Assembly (NCBI GenBank): GCA_031772625.1
Contig: CM062807.1
Span: 1,147,413,007-1,147,477,006, forward strand
DNA from: Pinus tabuliformis
Taxonomy: Eukaryota > Streptophyta > Pinopsida > Pinales > Pinaceae
Length of the DNA stretch: 64,000 bases
Direction: 5' to 3'
Below are positions 55,701 through 64,000 of this stretch, piece by piece. Positions within the stretch are counted from its first letter, which is position 1. Every line of letters starts with the position of its first letter. Both the position numbers and the translations under genes were made by a program. The notes below the pieces were generated by a model that was given only the letters and a program-made list of their open reading frames with translations, had not been told where the DNA came from and did no database searches.

Positions 55701-57479
55701 AGCCAGCAGTTGGACCAAGTCCGGAGTAGCAACCTATGAGGGGAGTGAAGTAAGCTATCATGCATAGGCTAGAAAGCTTCTAGAAAACAACTGAAGTTCA
55801 TGTAATTGACAATGCAAGATATGTTGTTGAGGATGGTTGGTAGGGAGGCTCCAAAATGAAGCTAAGGTAAAATTTTGGAGGGTGGTTGTAGCCGATATAA
55901 CACTTGGCGACACACTGGTAGAACTCCAGCTCTCTGAATGGACCTTGTTCATGAAAAGAAAATATAACACCTCCAGAAGTATTATTCAGTTCCCTGCTTG
56001 ACTTAGTTTCCACACTCGCTTCATTGTAAGATGTAGCATCTGCCAAGCCCTTGGTCGGTCGACACAAATTCCAAGCCAAGTCAACACAGTTGTTTCGATT
56101 GGGGATGAGAGGTATATTGGTGCATAAGAATTATAGTCATCAGAATTTTAGTATCATCTCTGGTGTTGCTCCACTGCCAGCAGGCCTGGACACCACCCCG
56201 TCAGAGTCACGCAGGAACACAGGCATCACTCCACTACCAGAGAGATTATTCAGTACCCCGATGAAGTTACTTACATCACCTCTCTACGCAGGAAGCCTTT
56301 CTCTTCTCTCGCCTTATTCATTTTTCATTTTTGAAATTTTTCACTTTTTCATTTTTTTCATTTTTCATTTTCATAATTGTGCATAACACTTATTCATTTC
56401 AGAGGATGAAGAGGGATCTCGACTTATTGAGAGTAGAATAGTTTGTTCCTTCAGAGAAGTAGTTTATATATACCTTTGACATGCTTGCTAAGGTTTTCCC
56501 CCTCACCTTACACTACTTGAATAAGCTGACAAGGGTTAACTCAAAACAACTGACTACAGTAGGTGATGCTAGTTAGCGCACAAGCATTGTGTTTCACCAA
56601 GGTTCACTTCGAACAATACTTATTTTCCATCGATGTATCATGGACTGAAGATAACAAGTTCTTCATACAGAGGCAAGATGATAGATAACCAAGTATTAAT
56701 AACTGCACAATTCCTCTTGTACTTTGCCCAACTTGTTTCAAGAGTCACACATGGTCTCATGCGAAACTAACCTACGAATGTAAACAAGCAAACAAACATA
56801 AAACAAAGCAGAAGCAGAAGTAGATGCGAAAGCAAAGTGAGTAAGAAAACATGCATGCAAGCAAACAAACATGCAAGGTAAGAAGAAAACACACATGCAA
56901 GCAAACAAACCAAAAGAAAACACTACTCCTACTCCTAAGCTAACATTGCATGGGCCTGATCACATGAAGTGATACTTCCAATGTAGCCACCAACGCATTG
57001 GTCGACCCATGTTGGTGAAGGCATGGTTCGCGAACAACACAGCTGTGTGAACCAACAAACATGAAAGATATAACAATGAAGACAAACACACTCCAAGTTT
57101 AAATGTGTCCACAGAACATAAGTGAGTGCAAGTGCATGACATGCAATCTGTGGACTTATCACGGTGTTGTGCGACACTGCGTGCAGCTATTAAGCATACA
57201 CATAATCTTGAATGTGACATGCAAGCAAACGAAAGAAACAAAGACAACTTGCGTCATGCACATGTGCTTTCCATGTAATATTCCTCTAATGCATGAGAAA
57301 TGAGATCATGTAGGTTGAGTGGAGCAAGCATAATTTGTGTGCAAGATTTATTTTCAATCCATATACATGAGTGATGAGGATCCTTGGGTGTTTCAACAAT
57401 TTCCTAATCGGAAGTGAAACCAACCTCAGGATAGCAAGGGCCTGACATAACCATCAACTCGGGCTGAAGTGCTTCGATA
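55701..57479. other. Low-complexity and unassigned DNA
   Basis: 56160-56275 holds two related 66-bp-spaced phrases (GCTCCACTGCCAGCAGGCC and ACTCCACTACCAGAGAGATT); a third weaker one is at 55970. 56310-56390 is a TTTTTCAT-rich simple repeat. 56770-56920 repeats GCAAGCAAACAAAC with CATGCA words. A 93-codon minus frame (56079-55798) has no recognised domain. No gene is supported. Confidence 0.4.
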
Positions 57480-58740
57480 GTCCGTGGGGTTTTGATTGTC
57501 GACAGATAGATCATCATAAATAGGTGGATTCAAAAAATCAACTGTGACATAATCATCATGATGATCGAATACGGGAGTAAATATACCATGACAACTACGA
57601 TAAGAAAAATCAATGATTTCATCAGCATGCTCATGATTTGATGAATCAAATATAGGTGTAGATGAGAAGTGGACAAATTCACCCTCTGTGTTTCTGGAAA
57701 AAGGAGATGAAAATTTAAGGAGATTTTCAATGAATAATTTGTCCTCTCCGTTGTTGGATGATGGACGAACATCCGGTATGTTCTATGAATGATTAACAAT
57801 GGGTGCATCTGTAGAATGAGATACACATGCGAAATCATGAATGAAAAAATCATCGAAAATGTCAGGAAAGAATGGAGGAGTCTTGGATGGAAGGAAGTCA
57901 TCCTTTGCCGAGGATTGATGCTCAAGCTCCCAATCATACTCTTCATTAATGACAGCGCAGGTTGGTTGTGCAACACCAACTCCATCGATAGCTTGATCCT
58001 CGTTCACAGAAAGTGTAGAGTTTGTAACAGAAGAACACAAGGTAGTGCAATCAGGAGGATCATCCGAGTACGAAGACGAAGGTTGAGGTACACAATTCAT
58101 GTGAGAAACCAATGGATTCACAAACAAATTTGCATGAAAATCGAAAGGAGCGATGTCAAGAGGATGTGTCGGTTGAACATATGTGTATGCCTTGTCTCCC
58201 ACATCACTTTGCGATGGTGGAGTTGTTTGATGAGGGGACAACGAACAAACACTTGTGACAATGATGGTGTCCATCTGTGATTGTGCAGATCCATCACCGA
58301 AGTATGATGAGCGGGGTTTGGGCTTGAACTTCTTCTTGGGATTGACTGATTTGTTAAGACAATATTTGAATCTATCCCAAAGATATGGAAATTTCATCTG
58401 ACTTATCAGAGATTGAAATTGAAACACACGAAATCATTCCCAAAATTCCATAGGCAATTCATGCGGGGCCCTCTGTTGTTGTAAAAAATAATTGTCAAGA
58501 GGTTCTAGATCAAAATGGTGGAAAGTAGATTCAATGAGATCACAGAACTGCTCAAGTGAGTGCATGCTTCCAGGAGGCAAACTATAGCACCACCGTTGTG
58601 GGGATTCACAAAGTGTGTTTGAAAGCAACAGACTGACCTCTTCTGCATATAACTCATCTGCATTATCAAGGAATGCATAGAAGTCTTCTAAGTACTTAGG
58701 CTAGGCTACTTCGCCTTCATGATGTTGAGAGAACCTATCA
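57480..58740 (-). pseudogene. Ty3/gypsy Gag fragment, minus strand
   Basis: Minus-strand reading starts near 58740 (DRFSQHHEGEVA). The capsid region contains YLEDFYAFLDNADELYAEEV and, in 58628-58434, a SLPPGSMHSLEQFCDLIE segment: the SLPPGSI..WEQFCDLF pattern is typical of plant Ty3/gypsy Gag. After a stop the frame 58427-57783 continues with a linker rich in Ser, Pro, Asp and Cys, and shifts again near 57985-57530. No protease or RT follows before 57480. The fragment points away from the plus-strand element D that begins at the same breakpoint. Confidence 0.7.
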
Positions 58741-59060
58741 AAGATTTCAATTTACGTTTCAATAAAATCTTAAACAAAATTCCTACTGCTTCCTAGCCTA
58801 GCGAAGAAGTGCGAAGTCAATGGTACATCACTGCTTTACCATCAAACATAGCTATCTTTGTTGATATGGCTAACAAAACAACCTTAGTTGAAAATATGAA
58901 AGAAGCAATAGTAGTAGAGAAACGTATTACGACCCTAGAAAAGAAAAACATGATAGAAGAATGGAAATCTAAGAAAGTCTCTTTCAAAGAAGATCCAAAA
59001 AAAAAAACAATCGAAAGACCCATTCGATTTAGAAGGATTGCAAAAAGTTTTGAAGACCAT
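58741..59060 (+). pseudogene. Element D Gag, C-terminal part
   Basis: The plus strand reads DFNLRFNKILNKIPTAS, a stop, then SEEVRSQWYITALPSNIAIFVD and a Lys/Glu-rich helix (ENMKEAIVVEKRITTLEKKN). This is the usual end of Gag in this type of element. At the A-run 58998-59008 the frame slips, and the true continuation is the frame of 59038-59877. The N-terminal half of Gag is missing at the head-to-head junction. Confidence 0.75.
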
Positions 59061-60243
59061 GCCTAATGAGATGGTCGACATCAAGAAACAAGTGGCAGAA
59101 ACTTCTTCGAAAAAGCCGTACAGACCTTTTGAAAGGAACCCTTTGACTGATTCAAAGCCCCCCAATGCTATTACAAGTGCTGAATCTGAAGAAGAAGAAG
59201 AGGAAATCGCTACTGAAGAGCAAATCGATGAAGAAGAAGCTCTAGAGTTACAAGGAATGTGGGATTTCATCCTCCCACAAGAAGAGGATCAAGAAGCATC
59301 CTCGGTTAGTACACGAAGCAAAAATCAACTTGATCCTCCTCAAACTACACCTAAGCCAAAGAACGCAAGCTCGATGACTAAGGATAAAGTCACAGCCAAG
59401 AAAACGACATCTAAAGCGACTCAAACCAGACCAGTCCAAATAGACACATCAACTCCATCTAAAACGCTAATCGTTTTGGATGAAATGGAGTATAATATCA
59501 TAGAAGACATGAAAAAGACTAGGGCCAATATCACTTTTTTTGAATTGAGCAAGTTAAAACACCAGCAAAAAGTACTTTTGAAAGAATTGCATGCTGTACC
59601 AGCCACACCTTTGCCCGCTGCTGTAATCTCTCAAGGTTCCCATGACATGGGAAGACCTCCAACTAATGCGATGAATAAGGTTGATCCAAATGATATCGCC
59701 TTAATTAGAGGAAGATCGAGATCTCATACTCCCCCATTTCTCCTTACTTATGAAATTTTTAATAAAAACATGCATAATTACTTAGTGGATTCTGGAGCTT
59801 CATCGAATATTTTACCAAGATCAATATGTTCAAAATTTAACGTTCAACCACAGAAATCTACTGTGCGCATATTTTAGCTAGATCGATCGCAATTCGAAGT
59901 GATTGGCGAATTAAATCAGGTTACCATAACTCTGTCATCCAACCCAAAGGTATGTCAAGTTATCGACATTTTAGTTGTTGATATTCCAGAATTTTATGGC
60001 TTAATTCTTAGCAGAGATTGGTCAGAAAAACTTCATGGATACTTTGCAACTGACTGGTCACACATGTGGCTACCTTATAATGGTAAACCAAACCAAATAA
60101 AAGTTGAACGAGAAAAACATCAGAAATACATAGTAACAGAGCTAGAGGGAGAAAATGAGCCAGTAGCATATAATTCTAACATCATTGGCAACTATTCAGT
60201 AGATTCTTTCTTAGGAAATTTTCATGCTCATACATCACCTTAA
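59038..60243 (+). pseudogene. Element D linker and protease
   Basis: 279 codons are open (59038-59877). The first half is an acidic, Ser/Thr/Lys-rich linker. LVDSGASSNILPRS near 59790-59825 is the protease active site with intact D-S-G. After one TAG at 59875-59877 the same protein continues in 59899-60243 (DILVVDIPEFYGLILSRDWSE), the second half of a retroviral-type protease. Only one stop interrupts it, making this the best preserved protease in the window. Confidence 0.8.
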
Positions 60244-60324
60244 TTAGAACATTATGTTTTATCTCAAGTCGAAAATTTTTCACAAAAAGATAGTCTAAAA
60301 GTATTAATTTTTTAGAGAGTCCTG

Positions 60325-60976
60325 TAAATAAATCTTTGTTTTGGAAATTATTTTTTGATGGTTCTAAATCTAACAAAGGAGCAGGAGCAGGATGCATGTT
60401 AGTTAGTCCAGAAGGAGATAAAATTATGTTAACTTGCAGACTCGAGTTTTCGGAGATTCTGAAATTGTGATCGGACAGGTACGTAATACTATACATTGTT
60501 TATCAGGTCATTTGAAGCATCACCAATCTTTAGTTCAAGATCTGACTGAACACTTTATAGCATTTAATATTTCATCGATTCCCAGACTCCAGAATGCTAG
60601 CGCATACCTCTTAGCTAATGTATCTTCCAAGCTCATTCCTTCAGAAGCTTTTAGCCTTGATAGATTCTCAATAGAACTAATCTTTAGACCTTCTATTCCT
60701 GATAACATTACAAATTGGAGAATTTTCAATGACGATCCTGACATCGTGAGTTTTCTCACATCTAAAGGATCCTACACCAATCAAATAATTGACGAAGACC
60801 AGCATGACCGACAATTGAAACAAGATAGCACTAACAATGCTATACCTAAGACGGTAGTCAAGTTAGAAGACCTTTATGATTTGAAAGATCGATTTAAAAT
60901 ATCTACCAATTCGAAACTCCAAAGTTCAACATTGAACTACAATTTAGTAAATCTAGGAACTGATACCAAATCGTAG
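60325..60976 (+). pseudogene. Element D extra RNase H-like region upstream of RT
   Basis: In one frame near 60345-60450 the sequence reads FDGSKSNKGAGAGCMLVSPEG, the first strands of an RNase H fold with the catalytic Asp. The next piece, 60434-60976, reads FGDSEIVIGQVRNTIH (second catalytic Asp) and FIAFNISSIPRLQNASAYLLANV, the usual RNase H C-terminal helix with Asp/Ala-type ending. The segment between, which in the family carries the catalytic Glu, is missing, so about 35 codons were deleted. The rest (to 60976) is the linker into RT. Dual RNase H is known for Tat-lineage elements; the position before RT is the notable point. Confidence 0.7.
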
Positions 60977-61033
60977 AACATCAATCTAGGCCTTGGCCTA
61001 GCTCCTGAAGAAAAATTATCATATATTCGTCTT

Positions 61034-61969
61034 TTGAGACAATATAAAAATGTTTTTTCTTGGAACAATGATGAACGTAAAACGTATGACACTTCCATCA
61101 TCCAACATACTATCCCAATGATAGACGATGAGAAACCGGTCCAACAGAAGTTGAGAAAAATCCATCCCAATCTAGAAAACCATATCAAATCTGAACTCAA
61201 CAAGCTATTGAAAGCCAAAATAATCTTTCCCGTTCGACATTCTTAATGGGTCTCCAATATGGTTCCCGTTAGGAAGAAAAATGGCGATATTAGAATTTAC
61301 ATTGACTTTCGAAATCTTAATAAGGCCTGCCAAAAGGATAATTTTCCTTTGCCTCCTATGGAACAAATATTACAGGCAGTCGCAGGGTCAAAATTAATGT
61401 CCTTTTTGGATGGATTCTTAGGATACAATCAAGTGGTTGTACATCCTGATGGCCAATTAAAAACCACATTCAGAACCAAATGGGGCACATACGCATATCA
61501 AAAAATGCCTTTTGGCCTGATTAATGCTGGTGCCACATTTCAGAGAGCCATGGACATCGCATTCAAAGGTTTAGTTAATAAATCTATGGTAATCTATTTG
61601 GATGATATAACCGTCTATTCCAAGAAACGAAGCAACCATATTAGAGATTTAAAACAAATCTTCCAACGTTGTTTAAGATATGGAATTTCACTTGATCCGA
61701 AAAAATGCTTTTTTGCATTAAGTGAAGGAAAACTTCTAGGATTCATAGTGTCAAAGTATGGAATTCACATTGATCCTGACAGAATCAAGGATATTTCTGA
61801 AATATCCCTACCTCACAACAAAAAATCCATGCAATCTTTCCTTGGTCAAATCAACTTTGTAAAGAGATTTTTTCCAGAGTTTTCAAGAATCGTGTCTCCT
61901 TTACAAGCAATGATTAAAAATAACGCTAACTTTAATGGGGCTAAGATGAACATGAGGCATTCAATCTGA
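61034..61969 (+). pseudogene. Element D reverse transcriptase
   Basis: 61034-61246 is the N-terminal RT lead (TIPMIDDEKPVQQKLRKIHP). 61259-61969 (236 codons open) contains MVPVRKKNGDIRIYIDFRNL, FLDGFLGYNQ (catalytic Asp), MPFGLINAGATFQRAMD and the YLDD box (MVIYLDDITVYSK), then GFIVSKYGI and FLGQINFVKRFFPE. Both catalytic motifs are intact. One stop near 61246 separates the lead, and a frameshift near 61935 breaks the link to RNase H. It would synthesise element cDNA. Confidence 0.85.
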
Positions 61970-63801
61970 TCAAACAAGCAATTGTTAACGCTCCATCTTT
62001 AGCAACTCCAAATTTTTCAGATCCTTTTATTTTATATACATTTGCCTCTGACAGATCATATGCTGCGATACTCACTCAAACAAATCAAGAAAAAGCAGAA
62101 GCTCCGATTGCTTTTTTCAGTTCAAATTTATAGGGTGCTGAGTTAAATTATTCAGACGTGGAGAAACAGGCTTATGCCCTTTTCAAAGCAATTAAATATT
62201 TCAGACCCTTTCTACTCAAAACCCATACAAAAATCATTAGACCATTTCCAGCAGTAAGAAATCTTTTAGTGCAAAAATATGTGGGTGAGAAAAGAGCCAA
62301 TTGGGTTACTGACTTACAGGAAAATGACATAGAACTCAAACCAGCAAGTATTGTAAAAGGGCAAGGATTTTGCAAAATGTTGGCCAGAGCATCGCTTATC
62401 TCTGAAACTACATCTGCAAACATACAAATGTACGAGGTAAGCCTAAACGATGAAGAGTCATTATATGCCAATATCATTTATTATCTAAAGAATGGATATG
62501 CTCCTTCACACCTCGATCATATCAAGAAAAAAGCTCTGAGATTGAAAGCCAAACGATATCAGCTCCTGAATGATGTTCTTTTTAGAATAAATTATGATTC
62601 TGTTCTCCTTAGATGTCTTGAAGAAAATGAAGCTAAAAAAGTTTTGCACGAACTCCACGATGGGCCAACAGGCGGACACTATGTTGGAGATGCTACTGCA
62701 CATAAAATCTTACACGCAGGCTATTACTGGCCCACATTATTCAAAGACTCGCACCATTACATGAGGAAATGTCAAGTCTGCCAAACCACTGCTGGGAAAC
62801 AAAAGAAACCATCTTTTCCACTGCAACCAATTAACATTGAACAACCTTTCAATCAGTGGGGATTGGACATAATAGGTGAGATCGTTCCTCACTCTTCTAA
62901 GCAGCATAGATATATTCTTACTGCAACAGATTACTTTACTAAATGGGTAGAAGCAGTTCCACTCAAGACGGCTAATGCTGAAAATATCATCGAGTTCATA
63001 GATCAATTCATAATCACCAGGTTTGGGTTGCCTTCCGCTTTAATGTTTGACAATGCATCCTACTTTTCTGGAAATGCAATGACTGAATTTGCACTTAAAA
63101 GAGGATTCAAACTTAAATATTCTGCCAATTACTACACACAAGGGAATGGGTTAACTGAATCTACAAATAAAAACCTAATCAGGATTATCAAACGAACAGT
63201 TGACCAAAATCATAAAAATTGGCATAAGTCTTTAATATATGCTTTATGGGCAGATCGAATAACGCAAAAAGCCTCCATCGACACTTCTCCATTCAACTTA
63301 GTCTATGGAAAAGAAGTGGTTTTTCCGACTCATTTAGCAATTCCCTCTCTGTCTTTAGTTCAATCTATCGATGAAGTACCAACTTCCTCTTTACAGCTAA
63401 GGCAAATGGAAATAATTAAGTTAGAAGAACAACGAGAACAGGCCAAAAGAACTCACGCTCATCATCAAGCATTAGTAAAATCCTCTTTTGATTCGAACAT
63501 AATGACCAGAAAAGATTTTCAAATGGGAGATCTAGTTTTAAAATGGGACAAGGCTCATGAGGAAAAAGGGAAACATACAAAATTTCAATGAATGTGGCCT
63601 GGCCCTTTCCAAATCGTAGAAGTCATAGGTCCGTCAACGTTTATGTTACAAGATTTAACAGGTAAAAGGGACTCTTTGCCTGTTAACGACAAATTCTCAA
63701 GAAATATTTTCCATAGAAGATCATTCTTCTATTCTTGTAGATTAGTTATTTTGCTTTTTATAATAAAACCAGTTGTGAATGGTTACATTATGGATTTATG
63801 A
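61970..63801 (+). pseudogene. Element D RNase H and integrase
   Basis: RNase H: ILYTFASDRSYAAILTQ near 62030-62085 and VEKQAYALFKAIKYFRPF at the start of the 477-codon frame 62158-63591; a TAG at 62131-62133 precedes it. The integrase is almost intact in that frame: zinc region with His pair (LHELHDGPTGGHY) and CQVCQTT, core with WGLDIIGEI (Asp), FDNASYF (Asp) and GNGLTESTNKN (Glu), then a C-terminal region ending at 63591. The tail continues in 63592-63801 after one TGA (MWPGPFQIVEVIGPSTF, LPVND). All catalytic residues of integrase are present. The 3' LTR lies beyond or is not recognisable in the last 200 bases. Confidence 0.85.
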
Positions 63802-64000
63802 AAAAGACACCAATTCTCTTTCAGATTTTGATTTTTCGCTTGTATAAATAGAAAATCTTTTGGAAAATTGATCTTTATTATTGAAAGATACAGTTAAAGA
63901 CTCTAGCCTAGAAATGATACTAGTTTCAACTTCATAAAAATTGATGAAAACAACCTTTAGTGAGAAATTGTTTTATATCAGTGCAATGAAAGGTATCAAT
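63802..64000 (+). other. Element D 3' untranslated DNA
   Basis: AT-rich, contains TATAAATAG at 63844-63852. No polypurine tract or LTR start can be placed with confidence before the window ends. Confidence 0.4.

Overview
This is nuclear DNA of a land plant with a very repeat-rich genome. A gymnosperm-like genome fits best, given the old diverged chromoviruses, a LINE with an RNase H tail, and almost no genes. That taxonomic guess is inference only. I recognise no intact host gene, no tRNA or rRNA gene and no CRISPR array. Nearly everything with coding character is retrotransposon-derived, and most of it is broken by stops and frameshifts.

Layout. 1-4582: a GC-rich scrap, non-coding DNA and a minus-strand retroelement-like ORF of about 520 codons with two in-frame TGA stops. 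4583-39249: one large nested pile. The outer element A is a coding-free LTR element with 1.8-kb LTRs (LARD-like). Its 5' LTR was split by two insertions. The first is chromovirus gypsy-2, abutted by chromovirus gypsy-1; gypsy-1's own 3' LTR carries a minus-strand Copia element, and gypsy-2's integrase carries a 620-bp foldback MITE. The second is chromovirus B (16507-31640), whose pol is split by minus-strand element C (20416-28222). C has gag and protease but no reverse transcriptase, and carries an unusual family of stem-loops. Terminal TG/CA ends, primer-binding sites, polypurine tracts and near-matching 5-bp target duplications support the B and C boundaries.

39250-49780: LINE remnants, then tandem repeats: a pyrimidine-rich 70-90-bp array, a five-copy satellite of about 660 bp and a 487-bp duplication. 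49788-54220: a long, decayed minus-strand gene of unknown family containing an internal 1.39-kb tandem duplication. 54360-57450: a 40-bp-period minisatellite around ATTGCACAAT-type palindromes and other low-complexity DNA. 57480-63801: two head-to-head Ty3/gypsy elements. The right-hand one (D, Tat-like) has gag, protease, an extra RNase H-like region, RT, RNase H and integrase in that order.

Functionally the window shows layered retrotransposition and decay, not a cooperating gene system. The most unusual signals are the variable-stem hairpins in C, the tRNA-like A-box/B-box module in both LTRs of B, and the RNase H-like region upstream of RT in D. All percentages and periods were judged by eye.
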